A stretch of DNA of 64,000 nt from Leptospira sp. Its GTDB lineage: Bacteria > Spirochaetota > Leptospiria > Leptospirales > Leptospiraceae. The stretch covers positions 1-64,000 of the forward strand of contig JAACWH010000027.1 in NCBI GenBank assembly GCA_009991425.1. Reading direction: 5' to 3'. The notes under the pieces are model-generated. The model was not told the DNA's origin and did not search any database. It saw nothing but the letters and a program-made list of their open reading frames with translations. Below, in pieces: positions 44,731 to 53,396 of the stretch (positions within the stretch are counted from its first letter, which is position 1; every line of letters starts with the position of its first letter). The position numbers and the translations under genes are program-made.

Positions 44731-45617
44731 TGCTTACTACGAAAACAATTACTACTCAAGTTTATGATCTAGATTGGAATCGTCATGTTACAAGTCGTAC
44801 CTATGAAAGATTTAGTTATGCTGCAAGAATGGAAATTTTAGCTAGTGTCGGCTATCCTATGAAGAAAATGTTAGCAGAAGGAATGAAATGGATTCCACAG
44901 CTTTATCAAATTAGATTTTTATCCCAACAATTCCAGGACGCAAATCTGGATGTAAAAACAAAATTCCACCAAGATTCTAATGGAATCTGCCATTTTATCC
45001 AAATGATTCAAGATCTGAATCAAAAGCCTGTCTGTGAAATCAAATCAACTGCTATCTTAGTTGATAAAAATAAGAAGATTCTATTCTTTTCAGAATCTCA
45101 GACTAAGGATGAATCTACTCAACCAGAATTTTTGCAGAAAGAAAATCTTGAGATTCGCCCTAACGATCCAAGCATTCACCCATTGACAGAGGATATTTAC
45201 ATTCCATTCAGTGATATGAACTGCTTTTGGAATCTATCAGGAGAGGCAATTTGGAAGTTCTTTGAAGAGGGAAGATTTCTCTTTTTTCAAAAGGTTGTGG
45301 ACTTAGAATTCATCCAAAAGATTGATACAACTACATTTTTCATGGGTGGAGAAATTGAAATTCTCGAACTTCCAGAACCAGGAACTAAGATCCAATTGTC
45401 TAGTTGGATCGATTCCGTAGAGAAGATTCGATTTTACTTTCGCCAAGATATCACAGATGGTAACGGAAAGTTGTATGCTCGAATGAAAGACGAACAGTTA
45501 TTTGTTGGTCTTTCAACATCAAGACCGAAGCGTGCACCGGCTGAATTCATCGAGAAGACAAAGGCTTTCATAAGACCCAACGAAGATTTAGCTCTGGAAC
45601 AAGAAGTTACAAGTTAG
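44730..45617 (+). CDS. Double-hotdog acyl-thioesterase-like protein
   Basis: 295 residues. Two hotdog domains: the first starts TTQVYDLDWNRHVTSRTYERFSY (the D-W-N-R-H-V motif replaces D-x-x-G-H-V-N-N), the second YIPFSDMNCFWNLSGEAIWKFFEEGR. The layout recalls FatA-type acyl-ACP thioesterases. It could hydrolyse or bind acyl-CoA or acyl-ACP. It shares one base with the TetR stop (TAATG overlap) and so belongs to the TetR regulon. Confidence 0.75.
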   Translation: MLTTKTITTQVYDLDWNRHVTSRTYERFSYAARMEILASVGYPMKKMLAEGMKWIPQLYQIRFLSQQFQDANLDVKTKFHQDSNGICHFIQMIQDLNQKPVCEIKSTAILVDKNKKILFFSESQTKDESTQPEFLQKENLEIRPNDPSIHPLTEDIYIPFSDMNCFWNLSGEAIWKFFEEGRFLFFQKVVDLEFIQKIDTTTFFMGGEIEILELPEPGTKIQLSSWIDSVEKIRFYFRQDITDGNGKLYARMKDEQLFVGLSTSRPKRAPAEFIEKTKAFIRPNEDLALEQEVTS

Positions 45618-46408
45618 AACACATTGTTCTCTCCTGGGAAATTTTTATCCACAACTTCTTTGTGGTAGCTATTTAATGAAGTGAGAATTAAATTTCCAAG
45701 ATCTGCATATTTTTTAAGAAATTTCGGAGTAAAATCTGGATTGATTCCGAGAAGATCATAGATAACAAGAACTTGTCCATCTGTGTAGCGTCCTGCTCCA
45801 ATTCCAATCGTTGGGATGGAAATATTTTGGGAGATTTCTTGGCCAAGAGTTTCTGGTATCATTTCCAGAACAATACCAAAAGCACCCGCATCTTGCAAAG
45901 CTAGAGAATCCTTAAGCATCTTTTCCGCTGACTCGGGATCTTTGCCTTGGACTTTGTATCCACCTAATGTTTGATAGGACTGTGGAGTAAGCCCCAGATG
46001 ACCCATTACTGGAATCCCAATTTCGACTAATCGTTTCACTAAGGTGATGGATTCCTTGTCGGCACCTTCCAGTTTCACTGCATCTGCATTAGTCTCTTTG
46101 AGAAGTCTACCTGCCGATTGGATTCCATCTATTAGAGATGTTTGGTATGAAAGAAAGGGAAGATCAGCAATTAGATATTTTCCAGGAGCGCCCCTCTTCA
46201 CAGCCTTAGTATGGTAAATGATCTCATCCATGGTTACAGGTAGAGTACTCGAATGACCTTGGACTACCATGCCAAGGGAATCGCCCACCAGAAGACAGTC
46301 CACATCTGTCCTACTAATCACTGAAGCAAAGCTTGCGTCATAACAAGTCACCATAGAAATGGGTTCCTTGTTCTTCTTCTCTCGGAAAAAGGAAATAATA
46401 TTCTTCAT
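45614..46408 (-). CDS. panB: 3-Methyl-2-oxobutanoate hydroxymethyltransferase (ketopantoate hydroxymethyltransferase)
   Basis: 264 residues, full length for PanB. MVTCYDASFASV, LLVGDSLGMV (metal Asp), IADLPFLSY, AVKLEGAD, GHLGLTPQS, LEMIPETLG (catalytic Glu) and IGIGAG are all present. It makes ketopantoate from 2-oxoisovalerate and methylene-tetrahydrofolate, first step of pantothenate synthesis. It lies 10 bp after the MFS gene in the same direction; its stop overlaps that of the thioesterase gene by 4 bp. Confidence 0.95.
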   Translation of the reverse strand: MKNIISFFREKKNKEPISMVTCYDASFASVISRTDVDCLLVGDSLGMVVQGHSSTLPVTMDEIIYHTKAVKRGAPGKYLIADLPFLSYQTSLIDGIQSAGRLLKETNADAVKLEGADKESITLVKRLVEIGIPVMGHLGLTPQSYQTLGGYKVQGKDPESAEKMLKDSLALQDAGAFGIVLEMIPETLGQEISQNISIPTIGIGAGRYTDGQVLVIYDLLGINPDFTPKFLKKYADLGNLILTSLNSYHKEVVDKNFPGENNVF

Positions 46409-46418
46409 AATACTGAGA

Positions 46419-47630
46419 TTAAGAAGTGGTTTTCAATTTCCAAACCAAAAAAACAGAAATTACAGATGCCCCTATTGCAATCAAACCAACATAGTTATAG
46501 TTCACAAGAGCTTTGGTTGAAGTTTCAAAAATGATGAAACCAGCAAGTAAGGATGCTAGCCCAGATGCAATTTGTTGAACGCTAGAGGTTACACTCATGA
46601 AGCTTCCGCGAAGGCTTGGTTCCACCGTTGATGTGATAATGGCAAATGCAGGAACAATTCGACCAGATACTAAGACCATAAAAATCGAAGTTGCAACTAG
46701 AGCTAAAGCGAGAGGAGTCTCCGTCATATTTGTTACAAAAAGTACAGGAAACCAAGAAAGGATTGCTACGACTGTAAAAGTCTTTTGCTTCCCGAACTTA
46801 TCTGAAAGCTTACCAATGATATTCATGGAGAAAAAAGTACATATGCCTCCAAATAGATAAATGTATTTCAATTCATCAATTTGCATTCCTACATTTCCCA
46901 CCATATAAGGGGTAAGAAAAGGTATTATAGTGAAACCACCAAACATCAAACAGGTTAGAAATAGAAAAACTAAATAACTATTTTTATATGAAAGGATTTT
47001 GAATAGAGATTCCCAGACAGGTTTCTTTTTGTCAAAACCTTCCAGGTGCATCCTCATCGTCGGAAGAATTTTGAATGCAAGTGGAATGAAAAACAAGCTT
47101 AACAGACCTAATGTTAGAAAAGGAGCATGCCATCCAAAACGTTCTGCTAAGATCATCCCAATAGGAATTCCAACAACCGAAGCAACTGAAAATGCGGACA
47201 TGATCGCCCCAGTCGCCTTACCACGTCTAAAGAAAGGAATGATATCGCCTACAATTGCAAGAACAATGGCTCCCACGATTCCACCGAAGCCCCCAGCTAT
47301 GGCTCTTACAATTAACAGATAGTAGTAATCTGGAGCGAATGCGCAAGAAAGTGTTCCAATTGTAAAACCAGTAAAGACAAATATAGTTGCATTTTTTCTA
47401 TCGAATCGATCCATATAAAATGCACCTAACAGACCGCATATTCCTGCACTGAAGGTATAAACGGAGACTAGGACACCAAATTGAGAAGAATTGATTCCAA
47501 ATTCTTTCATAAAGAAGGGCCCAAGAGGCATCATTATCACAAAATCGAGAATATGTGCAAATTGCATAAAGGCGAGAACGAGAATAATCCAGCGTTCATT
47601 CTTGTGTTCGTGTAGGTTTTGTTCTTCCAT
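46419..47630 (-). CDS. MFS transporter (AraJ-like drug/sugar exporter)
   Basis: 403 residues with twelve membrane helices. The first-half motif GAFYMDRFDRKN and the second-half GKLSDKFGKQKT are the MFS G-x-x-x-D-R-x-G-R/K loop. It fits the DHA12 drug:H+ antiporter group (AraJ-like). Substrate unknown. Promoter shared in a 29-bp gap with the divergent aminotransferase if that gene starts at 47660. Upstream of panB in a two-gene operon; export of a pantothenate-pathway metabolite is only a possibility. Confidence 0.86.
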   Translation of the reverse strand: MEEQNLHEHKNERWIILVLAFMQFAHILDFVIMMPLGPFFMKEFGINSSQFGVLVSVYTFSAGICGLLGAFYMDRFDRKNATIFVFTGFTIGTLSCAFAPDYYYLLIVRAIAGGFGGIVGAIVLAIVGDIIPFFRRGKATGAIMSAFSVASVVGIPIGMILAERFGWHAPFLTLGLLSLFFIPLAFKILPTMRMHLEGFDKKKPVWESLFKILSYKNSYLVFLFLTCLMFGGFTIIPFLTPYMVGNVGMQIDELKYIYLFGGICTFFSMNIIGKLSDKFGKQKTFTVVAILSWFPVLFVTNMTETPLALALVATSIFMVLVSGRIVPAFAIITSTVEPSLRGSFMSVTSSVQQIASGLASLLAGFIIFETSTKALVNYNYVGLIAIGASVISVFLVWKLKTTS

Positions 47631-47659
47631 GCTAAATCCACTAAATAAATATTCATTTT

Positions 47660-48883
47660 ATGAGTCATTTGCAATCTGATCGATTTAAAAATTTGGAGGA
47701 AAATTCTTGGAGTATCCATGAAGAAATGAACAGAACATCCTCCGAGATCTTTTTTGAAGAAAATCCAATACACCAAAGGAAGCAAATCCTCTTATCCGAG
47801 GGTAAAAAAATAATCGAAGCATCTGAATCCAATCCAACTAAATGTGGAATCGTATTTCCCAAGCAAATCATTCATTCGGCGATTGAACATGATTGGAGCC
47901 CAATCTACGAAGCTCAAGCAGGAGGAACAGCTAAGGCAAAAGAAGCAGTTGTTCAATACTACCAAGATCGTTTCCCAGAACTCGGTGCATCCTTTCAGGC
48001 TAAAGATTTTACACTTGTCGCTAGCACAAGCGAGGCATATTCGTATATTCTAAAATCCATTAGCAACCCAGGTGATGAAATTCTTGTTCCACAACCTGGC
48101 TACCCTTTGTTGGAGTATTTGGGGAGATGGGAAATGTTAGAAACCATTCCTTATTCTTCCTGGGAAGCTATCCCAGATTTGATTACTGAAAAAACAAAAG
48201 CAATCCTCATTGTCCAACCTAACAATCCTACTGGTAGTATTTTATCGCCCAAAAATAGGAAACAAATACTACAAATAGCAAGCGAGTTCAAGCTCCCGAT
48301 TATCATTGATGAGGTATTTGCAGACTATGTGGGTTGGGCGCATTCTACAAAATATGAATTCCTTACCTCTACAGAAAATACGATTTTCACCTTAAATGGA
48401 GTTTCCAAGATTTGTCTACTCCCGGGTATTAAATTATCTTGGATACATTTGCAAGCTCCCGTAAAAGTTAGAACTATTATTGAATCCAGGTTAGACTGGC
48501 TTGCTGATACCTATCTTTCTGTGAATTCTTTTGCTGAGACTATTCTACCGAGTATATTTGAAGCTCGAAGTTTTGTTCAAAACCAATTGATCAATCGCAT
48601 GAAGAGAAATTTAGGAAAACTTCAAGAAGTAATTCCCAATGGAGATTTTTATTCCTGGAATCTTCCTGAGGGAGGTTGGTATATTGTTTTGGAAACAGAT
48701 CTGCCCATCGAAGAAGAAGATGAATTTTGCATGCAACTTCTAGAAAAATATAAAATTTCTTTCCAAGCTGGATCTCTCTACAATTCGAATGAACGAAAAG
48801 TGAAATTAATATTGAGTTTTATTTTGGAAGAGGAAATTTTCGCTGAAGTAGTTTATGCCTTGGATGCAATGATTACTCATTGA
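47660..48883 (+). CDS. Class I/II aminotransferase
   Basis: 407 residues from the first ATG; an in-frame ATG 22 codons later (47726) would leave a more usual 95-bp gap to the divergent MFS gene. Fold-type I motifs: ESNPTKCG (substrate loop), PGYPLLEYL, QPNNPTGS, IIDEVFADYVG (Asp of PLP) and SKICLLPGIKLSW, whose Lys binds PLP. No substrate evident; it is a paralogue group distinct from avtA at 23415. Confidence 0.85.
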   Translation: MSHLQSDRFKNLEENSWSIHEEMNRTSSEIFFEENPIHQRKQILLSEGKKIIEASESNPTKCGIVFPKQIIHSAIEHDWSPIYEAQAGGTAKAKEAVVQYYQDRFPELGASFQAKDFTLVASTSEAYSYILKSISNPGDEILVPQPGYPLLEYLGRWEMLETIPYSSWEAIPDLITEKTKAILIVQPNNPTGSILSPKNRKQILQIASEFKLPIIIDEVFADYVGWAHSTKYEFLTSTENTIFTLNGVSKICLLPGIKLSWIHLQAPVKVRTIIESRLDWLADTYLSVNSFAETILPSIFEARSFVQNQLINRMKRNLGKLQEVIPNGDFYSWNLPEGGWYIVLETDLPIEEEDEFCMQLLEKYKISFQAGSLYNSNERKVKLILSFILEEEIFAEVVYALDAMITH

Positions 48884-49087
48884 AAGTAAAATCTTTTTTA
48901 GGTAGTGTAATTACAGATCAAACTTAAAATAAATTTAAAAAAATCGCTAAAATAGGAATCAGACTTAGTGATTAAGATTTTTTTATTGATGATTTACTGT
49001 TTTTTATTTTTCCTAAGGAATGAAATTTTTTAAGAAAAGTAGCAGATTTTTACAAGTAAGATTTTGGAAATCAGATAAGATATTTTT

Positions 49088-49492
49088 ATGTTTGTAAATT
49101 TTTTACCCAAAATATTTCCTATTGTCTTGGTCTTAGTTGGTTTAGTTCACTTGATTCCAGCAAGAATCCTTTTTCAACCTGATTTTATGGAAAAATTGTA
49201 CCAAATACATATCACTGATCCGGCTACGAAAATTATTATTTTGCATAGGGCTTCCTTTTTTTTATTCTTAGGAATATTTATGATTGTGTCCGCTTTTTTC
49301 CCCATGCTTTATGATTCTTCTTTTTATGTTGCTCTATTATCTATGGGTTCTTTTGTTTTAATCTATCTTTTTATCCCTTGCAACAATTCAGCCTTTTCAA
49401 AAGTTTTTAAAATTGATGTTATCTTACTTATCCTATTAGGATTGTCTTATATTCTAAAATTCTATGCAGAAAGATTTGTTGGCAATTCGTAA
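49088..49492 (+). CDS. DoxX-like four-helix membrane protein
   Basis: 134 residues, four membrane helices (about 8-26, 57-74, 80-98, 108-126). LVGLVHLIPARILF at the first helix and the second-half VILLILLGLSYILKF resemble DoxX/DoxD-like proteins. Role unknown. It overlaps the AraC gene by 29 bp, so the two are transcribed together. Confidence 0.6.
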   Translation: MFVNFLPKIFPIVLVLVGLVHLIPARILFQPDFMEKLYQIHITDPATKIIILHRASFFLFLGIFMIVSAFFPMLYDSSFYVALLSMGSFVLIYLFIPCNNSAFSKVFKIDVILLILLGLSYILKFYAERFVGNS

Positions 49493-50237
49493 ATATATAT
49501 TTGTTAAAGATTATAAAGTTATTTATTTAGGAAGAATAAATAATCTCTCTTTGCACTCCCATATTACATGGAGTTTATGCATCTGCATTGAAGGAGAATT
49601 TTTCCTTAGGTCAAAGTTGTTTACTGGTACTGTGAGCAATTCTATTTTGATTCCACCCGGAATTGATCATGAAATAGAATCCAATGATTCTTTGGTTCTA
49701 TTTGTATTTTTTGAAAAATTTCTAAAAAGTGAAAATCTTAATACTAATAGTTTTCAAATTTCTCCCTTGAGTATGGAGATTGTGAATGAATGGAGGAATA
49801 AGTTAATACCAATTTCGATTCTTTCTTATAATGAAATAGATCAAGTGATGAATATTTTGTTAAGAGACTTAAAATTACATCTCAATACTTTTTCCATGAA
49901 TCAACTTGATGGTAGAATAAAAATGATTCTGAGTAGATTGAATACTTCCTTAGATGAAAGACTCAGAATAGAAGATTTAGCTAAGTCAGTAGATTTATCT
50001 ACATCCAGGATAAGTCATTTATTCAAATCTCAAATGGGAGTCTCCATCGCAACTTATAGGATTTGGTTGAAATTAAGAAATCTATCTCAATCTTTAAAGC
50101 TTGGAAAGAATTTGACTTATGCCGCTCAAGAATCAGGCTTTTTCGATTCGTCACATTTCAATAGAGTCTTCAAACGTTATTTTGGTCTGGCACCCCATAA
50201 AGTTTTTTCAAATGGCGAAATCATTTGGTTTACCTGA
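49464..50237 (+). CDS. AraC-family transcriptional regulator
   Basis: 257 residues. The C-terminal double helix-turn-helix is clear: LRIEDLAKSVDLSTSRISHLFKSQMG and SQSLKLGKNLTYAAQESGFFDSSHFNRVFKRYFGLAPH. The N-terminal half is a cupin-like sensor (residues 1-130). It probably controls the DoxX-like gene with which it overlaps. It is followed by a strong terminator. The ligand is unknown. Confidence 0.85.
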   Translation: MQKDLLAIRKYIFVKDYKVIYLGRINNLSLHSHITWSLCICIEGEFFLRSKLFTGTVSNSILIPPGIDHEIESNDSLVLFVFFEKFLKSENLNTNSFQISPLSMEIVNEWRNKLIPISILSYNEIDQVMNILLRDLKLHLNTFSMNQLDGRIKMILSRLNTSLDERLRIEDLAKSVDLSTSRISHLFKSQMGVSIATYRIWLKLRNLSQSLKLGKNLTYAAQESGFFDSSHFNRVFKRYFGLAPHKVFSNGEIIWFT

Positions 50238-50276
50238 ATCTTGAAAATTTATTATCGAAAATCCGAAAGGCATAAA

Positions 50277-50304
50277 AAAACCCAAGATGAGAATCTTGGG
50301 TTTT
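50277..50304. terminator. Strong bidirectional intrinsic terminator
   Basis: AAAACCCAAGAT (50277-50288) and ATCTTGGGTTTT (50293-50304) form a perfect 12-bp stem around GAGA. The A and T runs at the ends give U-tracts in both directions, so it can end both the AraC transcript and the convergent loa22 transcript. Confidence 0.9.
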
Positions 50305-50326
50305 ACTTTCAAAGAATAAAAGTTAA

Positions 50327-50941
50327 TTATTCAACAGGGGTTTCTTCTGTAGATGGTTCAGCAGGAGCTTCTTCAGATTTCGTTACTTGAAAAGTTACTC
50401 GTCTGTTGATCTCGTCAGTATCATCAAAGCCTTGAACTGCTTCAGTTGAGCCAAGAGCTTCAGTAACTATTCTTTCAGCAGGTAGACCTTGTTTCACAAG
50501 AGCTTCCTTTACTGCTTCTGCACGAATTGTAGAATAGTAAATGTTTCCTTTTTTCTCACCTTCCGCTTCTTCAGGTCCTGATGCATCTGCATGGCCTCTT
50601 GCTACTAATTTATAATCAGCTGGCAATTTATCTAAAGCTTCTTTAATAAAGTTTACATTTTCTTTAGCCCAAAGAGTAAAATCTTCTTTGTTTACATCGG
50701 CCTTCTTGTATCCAAAGCCTTTTTTTCTAACGCCATCTGGATATCTGTATTCTTTAAGAGTTACATTGATCTCATCCAAAAGATTCATATCAAATGATCT
50801 ACTAGTGGATGTATCTTCAGTTTCTTCTGTTGCTGGTTCTTCTGTTGTCTCTGGTTCTTTCGGTGTGTTAGAAGCACAGAGAACTACGCTTAATGATAAA
50901 ATAGCGACAATGAGAAGATTCAAGATTTTTTTGAAATTCAT
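50327..50941 (-). CDS. loa22: Loa22-like OmpA lipoprotein
   Basis: 204 residues. Signal sequence with a lipobox V-V-L-C (Cys 22), an acidic Thr/Glu-rich linker (23-45), then an OmpA C-like domain: ARGHADASGPEEAEGEKKGN, STIRAEAVKEALVKQGLPAERIVTEALGS and NRRVTFQV. KEYRYPDGVRKKGFGYKKADV matches the segment before the OmpA domain of the Leptospira virulence lipoprotein Loa22 as I recall it. It binds peptidoglycan and is surface-linked in Leptospira. A Pro/Glu-rich tail (about 190-204) is longer than in that protein. Confidence 0.88.
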   Translation of the reverse strand: MNFKKILNLLIVAILSLSVVLCASNTPKEPETTEEPATEETEDTSTSRSFDMNLLDEINVTLKEYRYPDGVRKKGFGYKKADVNKEDFTLWAKENVNFIKEALDKLPADYKLVARGHADASGPEEAEGEKKGNIYYSTIRAEAVKEALVKQGLPAERIVTEALGSTEAVQGFDDTDEINRRVTFQVTKSEEAPAEPSTEETPVE

Positions 50942-51038
50942 GGATTGACCTTCCTTCCTATGTCTAGTTTGTTGTTTCTAGACAATAGTTCAAGTTTAAA
51001 AAACTAGCAATCTCCTTTTTTTAATAAAAAAATTATAA

Positions 51039-51968
51039 ATGAAAATAGAAACAACAGTACCTGAATCATACAACGACCAGAGATTAGATATGTTCCTCAT
51101 GGAAACACTTTCTGATGATTTGAGCCGTTCCACAATCCAATCATGGATCCGCCAAGGCGGAGTAATTAAAAATGGTAAAGAAATACTCAAAACGGGACAT
51201 AAGGTTTCGACAGGGGAAATCTATGAAATTACATCTATTGCTAAACCAAAAGTTAACCTTGAGCCAGTATCCATGCAGATCCCAATTATTTGGGAAGATA
51301 AAGATTTTTGGATAGTACATAAGCCTGCTGGGATTGCAACTCATCCGGGTCCAGGAGATAGATCTATAACATTGGTGAATGGATTGTTATTTCAATTCAA
51401 TCAATTATCTACGCATTCAGGTACAAGTCGTCCAGGAATAGTACATCGTTTAGATAAACCGACGGAAGGTGTCTTGATTGTTGCAAGAAATGATAAAGCA
51501 CACGCTTACCTATCGAAATTATTTATGGATCGTAGCATTCAAAAGGTTTACTATGCTTGGGTTTTACAAGCGCCTGCTGATGGGGAGGGAACTATCGATC
51601 TTCCTATTGGTAGACATCCAAAAGAAAGATTGAAGATGATAGTTCGTCCAGATGGAAGAAGAGCAATTACACATTATAAAACAATACAGGTTATCAATTC
51701 CAAAAAGGGAAGAAAGTTTAGTCTTGTTGAAATTCATTTAGAAACAGGAAGAACACACCAGATCCGAGTTCATATGCAAGCAATAGGCTGTCCGATTGTG
51801 GGCGATTTATTATATTCTAAATCTGCAAATGATTATAAAAAATATGGTCTCATGCTAATTTCTAAGAGTATAGGATTTGAACATCCACTAACTCAAGCAA
51901 AAGTTTACGCAGAAATCGAATTTCCAAAGCGATTTTTGGATTTTGAAAAGTTCTGTATAAATCTATAA
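51039..51968 (+). CDS. RluA-family pseudouridine synthase (RluD-like)
   Basis: 309 residues. An S4 RNA-binding domain (residues 10-70: RLDMFLMETL, SRSTIQSWIRQGG) precedes the catalytic domain with GIVHRLDKPTEGVLIVARND; Asp139 in HRLDK is the nucleophile. RPDGRRAITHYK and LETGRTHQIRVHM follow. It turns uridines of 23S rRNA (or tRNA) into pseudouridine. Length and S4 domain fit RluD rather than RluA. Confidence 0.92.
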   Translation: MKIETTVPESYNDQRLDMFLMETLSDDLSRSTIQSWIRQGGVIKNGKEILKTGHKVSTGEIYEITSIAKPKVNLEPVSMQIPIIWEDKDFWIVHKPAGIATHPGPGDRSITLVNGLLFQFNQLSTHSGTSRPGIVHRLDKPTEGVLIVARNDKAHAYLSKLFMDRSIQKVYYAWVLQAPADGEGTIDLPIGRHPKERLKMIVRPDGRRAITHYKTIQVINSKKGRKFSLVEIHLETGRTHQIRVHMQAIGCPIVGDLLYSKSANDYKKYGLMLISKSIGFEHPLTQAKVYAEIEFPKRFLDFEKFCINL

Positions 51969-52044
51969 TTTTAAAAATCTAGCTATTAAATTTTGTTTTC
52001 CATCTGTCTAAATAATTAGAAGTTACGATACTAAAAGAGACAAT

Positions 52045-52344
52045 ATGAACGCTAAACAAATCAACACTCAATTACTGATCGTTTTGTTGAGCCTAAATGC
52101 TGCAATCACTCCGTCCTTGCTTTCTCAAACGGATAGAAGCTACGACTCAAGACAAGTCGATCTCAAGCAAGATAATAAATCTGTTCGATACCAGGATAAA
52201 AACAAGAAAGGCTGTTGTAAAATTCGTTATGCATCAGGCGGTTATGATTTTTTTGTCTCGACTGAAGATGAGTGTAGAGCGAATTTATATTTTGACCGAT
52301 TTTTAGGTGAAAATAACTCTCTATGCTTCCACTGGAAAGAATAG
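52045..52344 (+). CDS. Small exported cysteine-containing protein
   Basis: 99 residues. A signal peptide (about 1-26, cleavage near L-L-S-Q) precedes a polar domain with four Cys: GCCKIRYASGGYDFFVSTEDEC and a final LCFHW. The pattern, with a strand and a C-x-x-x Cys pair, is a type of small secreted Leptospira protein of unknown role. Its last 22 bp overlap the patatin gene. Confidence 0.55.
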   Translation: MNAKQINTQLLIVLLSLNAAITPSLLSQTDRSYDSRQVDLKQDNKSVRYQDKNKKGCCKIRYASGGYDFFVSTEDECRANLYFDRFLGENNSLCFHWKE

Positions 52345-53285
52345 CCGCAACATTTATAGAAATTTTTCGACCACTTGAAGTTTGCCTCGGAATAGCAGGA
52401 GGTGGCTGCAAGGCATTCTATGCACTGGGAGTTGGGCACGAGCTCCGCAAATGGGGAATCAAACTCAGTCAATTATCAGGTGTTAGTGCGGGGTCAGCAA
52501 TGGCACTTTGCCTTCTTTCGGAAGAGGAAGAAACCGCTGTTGAATATTTTGAAGAAATCACAAAACGCAACGATAGCAATTTTAAATTAAGCAATTTATT
52601 TTTTGGAGAGAGAGTCTTTCCTCACGAATCTATGTATCGCAGAACGATTCGTTTTGCTATGAATTGGGAAAAAATCAAAGCGAGTCGAACGAGGATTTAT
52701 ATCCATACTGTTAAAGCTATTCCTCAATTAGAAGATGGAATAATGTCGAAATATGTAATTGCTAAATTGATTGCTGAAACAGCTCAAGCATTTACTCGTG
52801 ATGAAAAAGATCGCATAGCAGGGATTCCATGCAATCGTGTTCAAGAAATTTTACGTAAATGGAATATGACAGAGGTCATATTTACCGAAAAAGATTTTCT
52901 AAGCCCAGATGTTCTTGAACAGATAATAATGAATTCCTCTAGTATTCCTCCCGTTGTCTCTATTCAAAATATCCAAAATGAATACTACTTAGATGGTGGA
53001 CTAACAAACAATTTACTATTAGAGAATTTTCCAAAAAACCTACCTAAAATAGGAATCTACTATGAAGATTCTACACTAATTGGAAAATCTCCATCTGTGT
53101 TAAATGATTGTTTCTTGATAAAACCTTCTAAGACTCTTCCCATAACCTCTTTTGATTACACGAACCCTGTTGGAGTCCGAAAGGCATATGAATTAGGAAA
53201 ATCCGATGCGATTCAAATGAAAGATGAAATTATCAACTATATTCGAAAGAAACAATTCTTTGAAATTCCTAAACTATTCAATTAG
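52323..53285 (+). CDS. Patatin-like phospholipase
   Basis: 320 residues. VCLGIAGGGCKAFYALGV gives the oxyanion loop, GVSAGSAM contains the nucleophile Ser55 (GxSxG) and YLDGGLTNN holds the catalytic Asp224 (DGG). Patatins hydrolyse acyl chains from phospholipids with a Ser-Asp dyad. No signal peptide, so an internal or type-secreted enzyme. Starts inside the end of the small exported protein gene. Confidence 0.88.
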   Translation: MLPLERIAATFIEIFRPLEVCLGIAGGGCKAFYALGVGHELRKWGIKLSQLSGVSAGSAMALCLLSEEEETAVEYFEEITKRNDSNFKLSNLFFGERVFPHESMYRRTIRFAMNWEKIKASRTRIYIHTVKAIPQLEDGIMSKYVIAKLIAETAQAFTRDEKDRIAGIPCNRVQEILRKWNMTEVIFTEKDFLSPDVLEQIIMNSSSIPPVVSIQNIQNEYYLDGGLTNNLLLENFPKNLPKIGIYYEDSTLIGKSPSVLNDCFLIKPSKTLPITSFDYTNPVGVRKAYELGKSDAIQMKDEIINYIRKKQFFEIPKLFN

Positions 53286-53396
53286 AAGATAATTCTACCT
53301 AAACTTTGCTTTTTTTCATTAAGAAATTTTAAATTTAGCAGCATTTTGTTTACAAAATTGACGTTATCGAAGAAGATCTACAACCGGAGATCTTTC

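Noticed and set aside
46597..47322. Two plus-strand frames opposite the MFS gene
   Set aside because: They are long because the antisense of membrane helices is low in stops; no family motif and no start signal.
48884..49087. Hidden small gene before the DoxX-like gene
   Set aside because: All frames close quickly, with no Shine-Dalgarno ahead of an ATG other than that of the DoxX-like gene.
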